From JAZDCJ01 sp036311985 (GTDB taxonomy: Bacteria; Actinomycetota; Actinomycetes; Actinomycetales; Micrococcaceae), in assembly GCF_036311985.1 (NCBI RefSeq), contig NZ_JAZDCJ010000025.1: a stretch of 37,160 bases of DNA; one strand, written 5' to 3'. Numbering within the stretch: position 1 is the first letter of the stretch; each line of letters begins with the position of its first letter. The position numbers were made by a program, and so were the translations under genes. Under the pieces are notes generated by a model. That model did not search any database. It saw only the letters and a list, made by a program, of their open reading frames with translations, and was not told where the DNA came from. Below are positions 1-8,782 of the stretch, piece by piece.

Positions 1-69
<69 letters not shown>

Positions 70-137
70 CGACACCTCGGCCCAGGCGGCACCGGCACGG
101 CGCCGGGCGCCGCCGACCTGACCGAAAGGCTCACCCC

Positions 138-932
138 ATGGCCCTGACTACCCGTCAACGCGAGCGCACCAGCAAGGCGGTCCAGCTCGGCGTCTTCGTC
201 GTCGTGATCGCCGTCCTGGCCTTCACGATGAACTGGAGGGTCGTCGGCGAGTCGTTCTTCAACTTCCCCCGCATCGCCCCGATGTTCCCGGACATCTTCG
301 TGATCGGCCTGAAGAACACCATCTTCTACACCGTCATCTCCTTCGCCTTCGGGCTCACGCTGGGCCTGGTCCTGGCGCTCATGAAGATGGCGAGCTTCGC
401 CCCGTACCGCTGGATCGCCACCGCGTACATCGAGTTCTTCCGCGGCGTCCCCGCCCTGCTCGTCTTCATCACCTTCGGCCTCGGCGTCCCCGCCGCCTTC
501 CCGGGCACCAACTGGCCCATCCCCGTCGTCGTCATGGTCTCCCTCGGCCTCGTCGCCGCGGCCTACATCGCGGAGACGCTGCGCGCCGGCCTCCAGGCCG
601 TGCCCAAGGGGCAGTACGAGGCCGCGCGCTCGCTCGGCATGCCGGGGTGGCGGGCCATGGTGACCATCATCATCCCGCAGGCCTTCAAGATCGTCCTGCC
701 GCCCCTGACCAACGAGATCATCCTGGTCACGAAGGACACCTCGCTCATCTACGTCCTGGGCCTGCTCGCGAGCCAGTACGAGCTCACGAAGTTCGGCCGC
801 GACGGGATCGCCAGCCTCGGCGCGGGCATCACGCCGCTCGTCGTCGCGGGCGCGATGTACCTCGTGATCACCATCCCGCTGAGCCTGCTGGCCAGGAAGT
901 TCGAAGCGCGCTCCTCGCGCACCAAGCGATAG
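138..932 (+). CDS. Amino acid ABC transporter permease
   Basis: Inner-membrane permease of a polar amino acid uptake ABC transporter (HisM/GlnP type), 264 aa, a normal length. A hydrophobic segment at residues 16-31 is followed by a periplasmic stretch and then the MetI-like core, with helices near 55-82, 103-118, 128-148 and 190-250. The EAA loop that contacts the ATPase is at about 145-169, with AETLRAGLQAVPKGQYEAAR as its core. The ATG is preceded by AAAGG. The ATPase gene starts 11 nt downstream, so the two form an operon. The substrate-binding protein expected upstream is absent, probably lost beyond the contig edge. Specificity (glutamine, glutamate or another polar amino acid) cannot be told from this subunit. 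Confidence 0.93.
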   Translation: MALTTRQRERTSKAVQLGVFVVVIAVLAFTMNWRVVGESFFNFPRIAPMFPDIFVIGLKNTIFYTVISFAFGLTLGLVLALMKMASFAPYRWIATAYIEFFRGVPALLVFITFGLGVPAAFPGTNWPIPVVVMVSLGLVAAAYIAETLRAGLQAVPKGQYEAARSLGMPGWRAMVTIIIPQAFKIVLPPLTNEIILVTKDTSLIYVLGLLASQYELTKFGRDGIASLGAGITPLVVAGAMYLVITIPLSLLARKFEARSSRTKR

Positions 933-943
933 GCAGGACCACC

Positions 944-1720
944 ATGACCACGACCCACACCCATGCGGCCGGCGTCTCCATCACCGGGCTGCACAAGTCC
1001 TACGGTTCCAACGAGGTGCTCAAGGGCATCGACCTCAACGTGGAGCCGGGCGAGGTGGTGTGCCTGATCGGCCCGTCCGGTTCCGGCAAATCCACCCTGC
1101 TGCGCTGCGTCAACCTGCTCGAGCAGCCCAACGGAGGCTCCATCCACGTCGGCGGCTTCGAGGCCACGGGCGAGGACGTGGACCTGGATGGCATGCGCCG
1201 GAAGGTCGGCATGGTCTTCCAGCAGTTCAACCTCTTCCCCCACCTGACCGTGCTGCAGAACTGCACCGTCTCCCCCGTCAAGGTCCTCAAGCGGCCCAAG
1301 GCGGAGGCGGAGGCCACGGCCCGGAAGAACCTGGAGGGCGTCGGCCTCGGCGACTTCGGCGCCCGCTACCCGGACCAGCTCTCCGGCGGACAGCAGCAGC
1401 GCGTCGCGATCGCCCGCGCCCTGAGCATGGACCCGCAGCTGATGCTCTTCGACGAGCCGACCTCGGCGCTGGACCCCGAGACCGTGGGCGAGGTGCTGGC
1501 CATCATGCGCCGGCTCGCCAAGGAGGGCATGACGATGCTCGTGGTCACCCACGAGATGGCGTTCGCCCGCGAGGTCGCAGACCGCGTGGTGTTCATGGAC
1601 GGCGGCGTCGTCGTCGAGGAGGGGCCGGCGGCCGAGGTCATCGGCAACCCCCAGCAGCCCCGCACGCAGGACTTCCTCAAGCGCGTCCTGGACCCCACCC
1701 ACGTGGACATCAGGGAGTAG
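944..1720 (+). CDS. Amino acid ABC transporter ATP-binding protein
   Basis: Cytoplasmic ATPase that powers the permease just upstream, 258 aa. All motifs are intact: Walker A GPSGSGKST at residues 43-51, Q-loop glutamines at 93-94 (FQQFNLFPH), signature LSGGQQQR from 146, Walker B LMLFDE at 166-171 and the switch histidine H203 in VVTHEM. This arrangement is typical of the GlnQ/HisP polar amino acid family. I chose the ATG at 944 because homology starts there; the open frame upstream overlaps the permease and is not coding. The gene stops 11 nt before the homology of the damaged GH35 gene begins, so nothing separates the two loci. Confidence 0.93.
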   Translation: MTTTHTHAAGVSITGLHKSYGSNEVLKGIDLNVEPGEVVCLIGPSGSGKSTLLRCVNLLEQPNGGSIHVGGFEATGEDVDLDGMRRKVGMVFQQFNLFPHLTVLQNCTVSPVKVLKRPKAEAEATARKNLEGVGLGDFGARYPDQLSGGQQQRVAIARALSMDPQLMLFDEPTSALDPETVGEVLAIMRRLAKEGMTMLVVTHEMAFAREVADRVVFMDGGVVVEEGPAAEVIGNPQQPRTQDFLKRVLDPTHVDIRE

Positions 1721-1730
1721 TCCCGGTCCC

Positions 1731-3356
1731 AGAATCATCAGCGGAGCCTTCCACTACTTCCGGACGCATCCGGAGCAGTGGCGCGCGCGTCTTCACTGGC
1801 TCCGTCTCATGGGGCTCGACAGCGTCGAGAGCTACGTCGCCTGGAACCTGCACGAGCCACGACCAGGGGAGTTCGACTTCACGGGCTTCGGCGACCTCGA
1901 GCGCTTCCTCCGCGAGGCACACGAGGAGGGCCTCGGCGTCGTCTTCCGCCCCGGCCCCTACATCTGCGCCGAATGGGACAACGGCGGCCTGCCGTCCTGG
2001 CTGACGGGGAAGCCGGGGATCCGGATCCGCACCGCCGATCCCGCCTTCCTCGAGGCGGTCGACGCCTGGTTCGACGAGCTGATCCCGCGGATCCTGCCGC
2101 ACCTGGCCAGCCGCGGCGGCCCCTTCACGATGGTCCAGGTCGAGAACGAGTACGGCTCGTTCGGCAGCGACGCCCGTTACCTGGAGCATCTGCGCGACGG
2201 CCTGCTGGCGAGGGGAGTCGACGTCCCGCTGTTCACCTCCGACGGCCCGGCGGACCACATGCTGACGGGCGGGATGGTCGACGGCGCCGCGGCCACCGTG
2301 AACTTCGGTTCGCGCGGCGGATCCGTGAACTTCTACATGGCCCACGGCGGCACCAATTTCGGCACGGGCGCCGGAGCCAACTACGATCCCCCGGCGGCCC
2401 TTTCCGGCGGACGCTACGAGCCCACCGTCACCTCCTACGACTACGACGCGGCCCTCGACGAGCGCGGCGCGCCGACTGGGAAGTTCCACGCCTTCCGCGA
2501 CGTCATCGCGCGCTTCCGGGCGGTCCCCGCGCTCGAGGACTTCGACGAACCGCTCCTGCCGGCCGCCGCCACGGCGCCGGCGGGCGCGCTGGTGCCGCTC
2601 GCCGACGTGCTCGACGCCGTGGACTCCGGCACGCTGCGGCCCCGACTGGCCACCGGCCACGCCGCGACCGTGGCCTCCCCCTACCCCCTGGGCTTCGAGG
2701 AGCTCGGCCTCGACCACGGGATCGTCCGCTACCGTTCCACCCTGCCCGGGCCGCGGCGCGAGTACGACCTGACGATCGACGGCCTCGCCGACCGCGCCCA
2801 GCTGCTCGTCGGCGGCGTCCCCGCCCACGTGTTCGAGCGCAACGACCAGGAGCCGTACCCGCTGGCCGTGCCGGCGGAGGGGCTCGAGATCGAGCTCGTC
2901 GTCGAATCGATGGGCCGCGTCAACTACGGCCGCCTGACGGGCGAGCGCAAGGGCATCACGGGCGCCGTCCTGCACGAGCGCCAGGAGGTCCACGGCTGGA
3001 CGATGACGCCGTTGCCGCTTCCGGAGCTGCCCGATCTGGACGCCGTCCGCGGGTCCGCCGCCCCAGGCCGGGACGTGCCGGCCACCGCCGCCTTCCATTC
3101 CTTCCACTTCACGGCGGATTCCCCCGCGGACACCTTCCTCGACACCTGGGGCTGGGGCAAGGGCTACGCGTGGGTCAACGGCTTCTGCCTGGGCCGCTAC
3201 TGGAACGCCGGGCCGCACGAGACCCTCTACGTCCCCTCCCCCGTGGTCCGGGCCGGTGGGAACGAGGTCGTGCTGCTCGAGCTCGACGCCGCCGGGCCGG
3301 CCCCGGCGCTCGTGGAGTCCGCGCGGCTCGGCGCGGTCGAGCCGGCGGGAGCCTAG
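1731..3356 (+). pseudogene. GH35 beta-galactosidase remnant, N-terminally truncated and lacking the nucleophile block
   Basis: Glycoside hydrolase family 35 remnant. Homology begins at nt 1731 with RIISGAFHYFR, 11 nt after the ABC ATPase stop, so the first 15-25 family residues are missing and no start codon precedes this point in frame. The first in-frame ATG is at 1809 (515 aa) and would drop a further 26 homologous residues. The acid/base glutamate is present in VENEYGSFG. Around nt 2310-2325 the sequence jumps from TVNFGSR to GGSVNFYMAHGGTNFG. In family members about 50 residues lie between these, including the nucleophile Glu of the (M/S)E(F/Y)W.GWFDHWG segment. The C-terminal jelly-roll domain (WGWGKGYAWVNG..LGRYW) is complete. 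Both lesions keep the frame and no internal stop exists, so decay looks recent. An assembly collapse is the main alternative. The stop shares CTAG with the convergent menD stop. Confidence 0.75.
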
Positions 3357-5281
3357 CCCGCCACTTCGGCCGACCGCGCGGCGAGCGCCGCTTCGGCGGC
3401 TGCGCGGGCCGCCTCCGCGAGGCGCTCGTGGAGCGCGGGCAGCCCCGCGCGGTCGATCCGCACATCGAGGATCCGGCGCCGCGGCCCGGCCCCGCCGCGC
3501 CCGCGCAGGGCGCGCCCGAGCTCGGCCCGCGTCTGGATCCTCTCGTAGCCGAGCCCGTATGCGGCGGCCAGTCCCTCGATCCGGACGTCGTGCGGGGTCG
3601 CGAACAGCCGTTCGACGGCGTCGCCGTAGCGCCCGGAGGCCCCGACCCCGCCGTGCTCGAGCAGCGAGAAGATCGCTCCCCCGGCGTCGTTGAGGACCAC
3701 GATGTCCAGTTCCGGCTCGGGCTCCCCGCGGCCGATCAGCAGCCCGCCGGCGTCGTGCACGAACGTCACGTCGCCCAGCAGGACGGTGGCCGGGCCGCCC
3801 GTGGCGAGCGCGATCCCCGTGGCCGTCGCGAGCATCCCGTCGATCCCGGCGAGGCCGCGGTTGGCGTGGACGCGGGCCCCGGGAGCCGCGGCGGGCGTGC
3901 CGAGCAGGTCGGCGTCGCGCACGGGGTTCGAAGAGCCCAGGACGAGCGTTCCCCGCGCGGTCTCCCAGACCCCGCGGGCCAGTTCCGGTCCGCTCAGCGG
4001 CGCGTCCTCGAGCACGGCGTCCATCTCGCGCAGCGCGGCCGCGGCGGCCTCCTGCCACAGCCCGAGCCACCCCTCGGCTCCCCGGCCGGCGAAGAGCGCC
4101 AGGTCGGCCGGGTCCTCGATGAGGCGCTCGGGACGCCGGCCGGGCTCGAACCAGGCCGCGGGCTCGGGCAGGTAGAGCGCGCTCTGCTGGGCGGAGCCGG
4201 CCAGCAGCCGGGCGACGGGGCGGCTGAGCGTCGGGCGCCCGAACACCACGACGCGCTCGATCGCCCCGGCGAGCACGGGCAGCAGCAGGCGGTAGGGGCC
4301 GATCGCGTTCGGCCCGAAGCGGGCGTTGGAGCTCGGCTCGGCCAGGAGCGGCAGCCCGTGGCGGCGCGCGAAGGCCTCGGCCTCGGGTCCCGCCCCGTGC
4401 CCCGCGACGACGACGGTGCGGCGCTCGGCGAGCGCGGGCGCGCCGCCCCCGTCCGGGTTCCCGCCGGCCGGGTCCGACGCCGGATCCCCCTCCGCGGACA
4501 CGGCTGCCCCGGGGCGGGGCGCCTGCCCGTGATCCGACGCCGGCTCCCCGCCTCCCGGCCCGGCCCCCACGGGGGGCGGGGCGACGACGGCGGGCGCGGC
4601 CCCGGCGTCGTCCTGGCTCCGGGCCGCGCCGGAGCCGGGCGCGAGGCGGTCCCCCGGCCCGGGGACGAGGGGGTCGCGGAAGGCGAGGTTGAGGTGGACG
4701 GGGCCGCGCGCGGTCGTGTGCAGCGCGACGCCCGCGGGCTGGAACGCTCCGTCGCCGGCGGCCTGCTCGGCGATGCCGTCCGCGGCGAGCAGCACACGGC
4801 GGACCGCGGACTCGGGGGCCTCGCCGGCCTCGAGCGACGCCTCCGCCCGCACGAACGCCGCGAAGAGCCCGGGCTGGATGGTGGTCTGGTTGGCGCCCGT
4901 ACCGCGCAGCTCCTCCGGGCGGTCCGCCGTGAGGACCACGAGCGGGACCCCGGCGTGGTGGGCCTCCATGACGGCCGGCAGCAGTTCGCCGGCCGCGGTG
5001 CCGGACGTCGTGCCGACCGCGGCGGGCCGGCCCGTGGCGAGGGCGAGGCCGAGGGCCGTGAAGGCCGCGTCGCGCTCGTCGATGCGCACGTGGAGCACGA
5101 GCCGGCCGGCGGCCTCGGCCTCCGCGGCGGCATAGGCGAGCGGGGCGCTGCGCGAGCCGGGGCTGAGCACGAGGTGCCGCAGGCCGGCGTCGTGCAGCCC
5201 GGCCAGGACGCGGCGGGCCGTCTCGATCGACGTCGGGCCCGTGTGCCCGGCGGGGACCGGGTTCTCTGCTGCTGTGCTCAT
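3353..5281 (-). CDS. menD: 2-succinyl-5-enolpyruvyl-6-hydroxy-3-cyclohexene-1-carboxylate synthase (MenD)
   Basis: ThDP enzyme of menaquinone synthesis that joins isochorismate and 2-oxoglutarate, 642 aa. The N-terminal PYR domain has SPGSRSAPL at 40-48, the cofactor glutamate E69 in RIDERDAAF, and VGTTSGTAAGEL and GTGANQTT at about 89-134. The C-terminal PP domain carries GDVTFVHDAGGLL and VLNDAGGAIFS. Residues 207-285 are a Gly/Pro/Ala-rich linker that explains the length (the family is usually about 550-580 aa). I chose ATG 5281 because a TAGGAT box lies exactly 7 nt upstream, which fits a leaderless mRNA; the ATG at 5290 falls inside that box. menC lies upstream on the same strand with phoX between. 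The stop overlaps the GH35 remnant's stop by 3 bp. Confidence 0.93.
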   Translation of the reverse strand: MSTAAENPVPAGHTGPTSIETARRVLAGLHDAGLRHLVLSPGSRSAPLAYAAAEAEAAGRLVLHVRIDERDAAFTALGLALATGRPAAVGTTSGTAAGELLPAVMEAHHAGVPLVVLTADRPEELRGTGANQTTIQPGLFAAFVRAEASLEAGEAPESAVRRVLLAADGIAEQAAGDGAFQPAGVALHTTARGPVHLNLAFRDPLVPGPGDRLAPGSGAARSQDDAGAAPAVVAPPPVGAGPGGGEPASDHGQAPRPGAAVSAEGDPASDPAGGNPDGGGAPALAERRTVVVAGHGAGPEAEAFARRHGLPLLAEPSSNARFGPNAIGPYRLLLPVLAGAIERVVVFGRPTLSRPVARLLAGSAQQSALYLPEPAAWFEPGRRPERLIEDPADLALFAGRGAEGWLGLWQEAAAAALREMDAVLEDAPLSGPELARGVWETARGTLVLGSSNPVRDADLLGTPAAAPGARVHANRGLAGIDGMLATATGIALATGGPATVLLGDVTFVHDAGGLLIGRGEPEPELDIVVLNDAGGAIFSLLEHGGVGASGRYGDAVERLFATPHDVRIEGLAAAYGLGYERIQTRAELGRALRGRGGAGPRRRILDVRIDRAGLPALHERLAEAARAAAEAALAARSAEVAG

Positions 5282-5288
5282 GCCGTCC

Positions 5289-5294
5289 ATCCTA
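5289..5294 (-). promoter_or_regulatory. -10 box of leaderless menD
   Basis: On the minus strand TAGGAT sits 7 nt before the menD ATG at 5281. This is the spacing expected when transcription begins at the start codon. No good -35 is visible and no Shine-Dalgarno sequence lies in between. Confidence 0.5.
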
Positions 5295-5368
5295 GGCTCG
5301 TCCTCCCCGGCGCCCTCCGCGCCCGCCACGCCCCGCCCCTGGCGCAACACCCTCCAGGGAATCGTCGG

Positions 5369-5393
5369 TCCCAGCGCTGGGAACAGCAGTTCC
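5369..5393. terminator. Two adjacent palindromes between phoX and menD
   Basis: TCCCAGCGCTGGGA (5369-5382) is a perfect palindrome, overlapped by GGAACAGCAGTTCC (5380-5393), an inverted repeat with a 4-nt loop. They lie 78 nt downstream of the phoX stop and about 75-100 nt upstream of the menD promoter box. They could end phoX transcription, although no T tract follows, or act as a regulator site for menD. The sequence alone does not decide. Confidence 0.4.
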
Positions 5394-5415
5394 GTGGGTT
5401 GTGTTGCGGTCGGGC

Positions 5416-5464
5416 GGGGCGGGCGAGTGAGGTGGGGCGGGCGAGTGAGGTGGGGCGGGCGGGT
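5416..5464. repeat. 18-bp tandem repeat, about 2.6 copies
   Basis: The unit GGGGCGGGCGAGTGAGGT occurs exactly at 5416-5433 and 5434-5451, followed by a partial copy to about 5464, just past the phoX stop. It lies in the 189-bp gap between phoX and menD. It is a short tandem duplication, with too few copies and no spacers for CRISPR. Confidence 0.7.
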
Positions 5465-5470
5465 TTGGCG

Positions 5471-7639
5471 TCAGCTGCGGCCGTTGTCCTTGCCGTTGCC
5501 GTGGCCGCGGCCCGTGCGGGAGCGTCCGCGGTCGACGTCCCGGCGCTTCCGCCGGTCCTTCGGCCGGCCCTTGCCCTTCCCGCCGGAATCGCGCGTGCTG
5601 AAGACCTGGACCACGGAGGGGCGCGGGGCGTAGGCGTCGCCGCGGCGGACCGCATCCGGGGACTCGGCGAAGTCCGGGAAGAGCGAATACGGCTCGGCGA
5701 ACGTCCCGCCCTCGCCCGGGTGCTGGACCGCGACGAACACGGAGTCGTCCTGATCGTGGATGACCGGCCCGCACGTCTCCGCGCCGGCCGGCACGGCCAG
5801 GAACTGCTCGACCCGTCCGCGCCCGCGTCCCTCGAGGGTGACCTTGTGCAGGGCGTCGCAATAGCCGATCGTCCCGGGCTGTCCGTCGGTCGAGATCCAG
5901 AGGTTGCCCTTCGAATCGAAGGCCAGGTTGTCCGGGCAGGAGATCGGCGAGACCTTCCCGCGCGGGTACCCGGAGAAGTACGTCGTCGGGTCCTTGGCCG
6001 GGTCGCCGGCCACGAACAGGATGTTCCAGGCGAAGTCGAGCGAGGCGGCGTCGTTGCGCCGCTCGGTCAGCTCGATCACGTGGCCGTCCCGGTTGGCCGT
6101 GCGCGGATTGGCCTCGTCCACGGGCGCGTTCGCGCCGACGCCGCGGCCCGTGTTGTTGGTCAGCGCGATGTAGAGCCTGCCGGTCACCGGGTTCGGCTCG
6201 ACGTCCTCCGGGCGGTCCATCTTGGTCGCCCCGATCTGGTCGGCGGCGAGCCGCGTGTAGACGAGGACCTCCTCCACGCCCATGCCGGGCACCTTGGACC
6301 GGCCGTTGACCACGAGCGGAAGCCACCGTCCCGAGCCGTCGAAGGCGCCGTCGGACGGGACGCCGGCCCCGCCGTCGATCTCCGCCGCCGGGGAATCCCC
6401 CGTGAAGCGGGCCACGTAGAGGTCGCCCTCGGAGAGCAGCGTCATGTTGTGCCGCTTGTTGCCCGGCTTGTACTTGCCCTTCGAGATGAACTTGTAGACG
6501 TAGTCGAAGCGCTCGTCGTCCCCCGAGTACGCCACGACGCGGCCGTCGCGGGCGATCCGGATGTTCGCGCCCTCGTGCTTGAAACGGCCGAGCGCCGTGT
6601 GCTTCACGGGCGTCGAGGTGGGATCCTGCGGGTCGATCTCCACGATCCAGCCGAAGCGGTTGACCTCGTTCTCGAAGCCCGGGTTCTGCGCCGAGAAGCG
6701 CGGGTCGACGTGCTCCCAGCCGCGCTCGGTGGCACCGGCGGAGATCCCGTAGCGGGCATCGGACGCGCTGCCCGTGCCCTGGAAGTACTGGTTGAAGTTC
6801 TCCTCGCCGGACAGCACGGTGCCCCACGGCGTCGTGCCGCCGGCGCAGTTGTTCAGGGTGCCCAGGACGCGGCGCCCGCTCGGGTCGGCCGCGGTGCGCA
6901 GCAGTTCCGAGCCCGCGGCGGGTCCGTCGACGCGGAACGGCGTGCTGCCCGTGATGCGGCGGTTGCGCCGGCCCCCGCGCACGTAGGACCACGGGGCGCC
7001 CGCCTTCTTCCGCACGACCTCGACCACCGAGAAGCCGTGGGCGGCGATCGCGATGCGCCGGACCTCGTCCGGGTTCGCGGCGGCCCAGTCGGCGTCGAAC
7101 ATGATCTCCTCATTGGTGTACTCGTGGTTGCACACGAGCACGCCGGCGCGGCCGGAGCGGTCCGCGAGGATGTTCAGGTAGTCGTTGTTGTAGCCGAACT
7201 GTCCGGCCTGCGCGGCGGCGGACTGGCGGTTGACGTCGAAGTCCGGGGTGCGCTTGAAGAGCGGATCGCCCCAGCGGATCACGGGGGCCCAGTCGTAGCC
7301 CTTCGGCACGGTCACGGTGTCGACGGTCCGCTCGACCGGCGCGATGGCCGTGAAGCCGAGCCTTCCCCGGCCCTGGCCGAAGCCCCCGAAGTCCGCGGCG
7401 GCCTCCGGGGCGGACGCCAGCTCGGTCCCGATGACGACGGCGGACGCGGCCACCGCGCCGGCGCCCAGGAGGGCACGGCGGGACAGGGCGACGTCGACGA
7501 CGTCCCGGAAGTAGCTGTTTCCGCTGGTGTTGCAGACGTCCTTCGCGCAGGCGTTGCCGCACTTGAAGTGGCAGGTCGCCGCGGAACGGTTGCCCCGCGT
7601 GTGGCCGGACATCGGTAGGAGCTTCAGGTCGCTTGGCAT
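5471..7639 (-). CDS. PhoX-family (DUF839) phosphatase, Tat-exported
   Basis: Secreted phosphatase of the PhoX family (PF05787), 722 aa, a metal-dependent beta-propeller alkaline phosphatase type. The N-terminus has an unusual pre-region with four cysteines (CHFKCGNACAKDVC, residues 23-36), then a twin-arginine signal SRRALLGAGAVAASAVVIG at about 53-71 and an Ala-rich cleavage region. Family segments follow: GYDWAPVIRWGDPLF, VCNHEYTN, GTVLSGEENFNQYF and TCGPVIHDQDDSVFVAVQHPGE. The last 40 residues are a Lys/Arg/Gly-rich tail likely to bind cell wall or DNA (inference). The start at 7639 is fixed by AGGAGGACACC just upstream. It lies 59 nt downstream of menC and may be read through from it. Pho-type regulation is plausible from the family, but no pho box was recognised. 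Confidence 0.9.
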   Translation of the reverse strand: MPSDLKLLPMSGHTRGNRSAATCHFKCGNACAKDVCNTSGNSYFRDVVDVALSRRALLGAGAVAASAVVIGTELASAPEAAADFGGFGQGRGRLGFTAIAPVERTVDTVTVPKGYDWAPVIRWGDPLFKRTPDFDVNRQSAAAQAGQFGYNNDYLNILADRSGRAGVLVCNHEYTNEEIMFDADWAAANPDEVRRIAIAAHGFSVVEVVRKKAGAPWSYVRGGRRNRRITGSTPFRVDGPAAGSELLRTAADPSGRRVLGTLNNCAGGTTPWGTVLSGEENFNQYFQGTGSASDARYGISAGATERGWEHVDPRFSAQNPGFENEVNRFGWIVEIDPQDPTSTPVKHTALGRFKHEGANIRIARDGRVVAYSGDDERFDYVYKFISKGKYKPGNKRHNMTLLSEGDLYVARFTGDSPAAEIDGGAGVPSDGAFDGSGRWLPLVVNGRSKVPGMGVEEVLVYTRLAADQIGATKMDRPEDVEPNPVTGRLYIALTNNTGRGVGANAPVDEANPRTANRDGHVIELTERRNDAASLDFAWNILFVAGDPAKDPTTYFSGYPRGKVSPISCPDNLAFDSKGNLWISTDGQPGTIGYCDALHKVTLEGRGRGRVEQFLAVPAGAETCGPVIHDQDDSVFVAVQHPGEGGTFAEPYSLFPDFAESPDAVRRGDAYAPRPSVVQVFSTRDSGGKGKGRPKDRRKRRDVDRGRSRTGRGHGNGKDNGRS

Positions 7640-7698
7640 GGTGTCCTCCTGGTTGGTGGTTTCCCCCGGGGGCCACACTGCCAGCGGCGTCGAACGGC

Positions 7699-8721
7699 TC
7701 AGTGCCCTGGCGGTGAACTCCCGGGGGCCGCTTCCTTCACCAACAATTCATGGCAGCGGCGTAACCTGTTCAGCCACCACGCGGTGCGCCCGGCGGGGGC
7801 GGCATGGCGCTCCAGGAGCTCCGGGTCCGCATCGACGGTGCGCAGGTCGAGGACGCCGCCGCGCGCCGTGTAGGGTTCGGCGGCGACGTCGGCCGCGAAC
7901 AGCGAGACGGTCCCGAGCCCGCACGCGTACGGCAGCGTGGGCAGGGCGGCGGCGAGGGCCGCGCCGGCCCGCGTGCCCACGGAGGTGTCGAGCGCCGAGG
8001 AGACGACGGCGGGCAGCCCCGCCTGTTCCACGACGGCGAGCGCCCGCCGGATCCCGCCGAGCGGGGGCACCTTGACGACGATCAGGTCCGCGGCGCCGGC
8101 CCGGGCCACCGCGAGCGGATCCGCCTCCTTCCGCACGGACTCGTCGGCCGCGATGCCCACGTCGAGGCCGCGGCGCGCCATCTCCTCCCGCAGCCGCGCG
8201 AGCCCGTCGATCCCGGCGACGGGCTGCTCCGCGTACTGCAGGCCGTAGGGGGCGAGCGCCTCGAGCGCGGCGAGCGCCTCCTCGTGGCTCCAGGCCGCGT
8301 TCGCGTCGATCCGCAGGGCCGCGCCCGGCAGGAGCCGGCGCACCTCGGCGACGCGTCCGACGTCGTCCTGCAGGGACTGGCCCGCCTCGGCGACCTTGAC
8401 CTTGACCGTGTGCGCCGCGTCGAAGGAGGAGAGGACGCGTTCGACGCCGGGCACGGCCACCGCGGGCACGGTCGCGTTGACGGGGACCTCCGTCCGCACG
8501 GGGGCCGGGAAGCCCTCCCATCCGGCCTCGAGGGCCGCCGCGAGCCACGCGGCCGCCTCGGCGTGGCCGTATTCGGTGAACGGGGAGAACTCCGCCCAGC
8601 CCGCGGGTCCGTCGAGGAGCACGGCCTCGCGGACCTCGACGCCGCGGAAGCGCACCCGCAGGGGCAGGGCCACGACGTGGGCGCGGGCCAGGACGTCCTC
8701 GAGCGGGGGGATCGGTGCCAT
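7699..8721 (-). CDS. menC: o-Succinylbenzoate synthase (MenC)
   Basis: Enolase-superfamily dehydratase that makes o-succinylbenzoate in menaquinone synthesis, downstream of MenD (and MenH), 340 aa. Catalytic residues are in place: the KxK motif K107-V-K109, metal ligands D139 (RIDANAAW), E165 (EQP) and D193 (ADES), and the second base K217 (VVKVPPLGG). The ATG at 8721 is preceded by TACAGT with a 7-nt gap, so the message is probably leaderless; the frame continues upstream but without homology. It is first in a minus-strand run menC-phoX-menD and divergent from the PAP2 gene across 61 bp. Confidence 0.93.
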   Translation of the reverse strand: MAPIPPLEDVLARAHVVALPLRVRFRGVEVREAVLLDGPAGWAEFSPFTEYGHAEAAAWLAAALEAGWEGFPAPVRTEVPVNATVPAVAVPGVERVLSSFDAAHTVKVKVAEAGQSLQDDVGRVAEVRRLLPGAALRIDANAAWSHEEALAALEALAPYGLQYAEQPVAGIDGLARLREEMARRGLDVGIAADESVRKEADPLAVARAGAADLIVVKVPPLGGIRRALAVVEQAGLPAVVSSALDTSVGTRAGAALAAALPTLPYACGLGTVSLFAADVAAEPYTARGGVLDLRTVDADPELLERHAAPAGRTAWWLNRLRRCHELLVKEAAPGSSPPGH

Positions 8722-8728
8722 GGGCTTC

Positions 8729-8734
8729 ACTGTA
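8729..8734 (-). promoter_or_regulatory. -10 box of leaderless menC
   Basis: TACAGT on the minus strand ends 7 nt before the menC ATG. No Shine-Dalgarno sequence is visible in between. The -35 region is weak. Confidence 0.5.
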
Positions 8735-8782
8735 GCCCGCCGTTCCAGCGCTTCCACAGCCTCGTGTGGGACGCTGGTGGCG

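Noticed and set aside
3353..3356. Overlapping stop codons of GH35 and menD as a regulatory device
   Set aside because: CTAG is self-complementary, so convergent TAG stops can share it by chance; no structure is seen around it.
5416..5464. Possible CRISPR-like repeat
   Set aside because: Only about 2.6 directly joined copies, no spacers and no cas genes.
1778..7618. A 1946-residue plus-strand open frame across GH35, menD and phoX
   Set aside because: It is antisense to menD and phoX, is Arg/Gly/Val-rich without domains, and results from few stop codons in GC-rich DNA.
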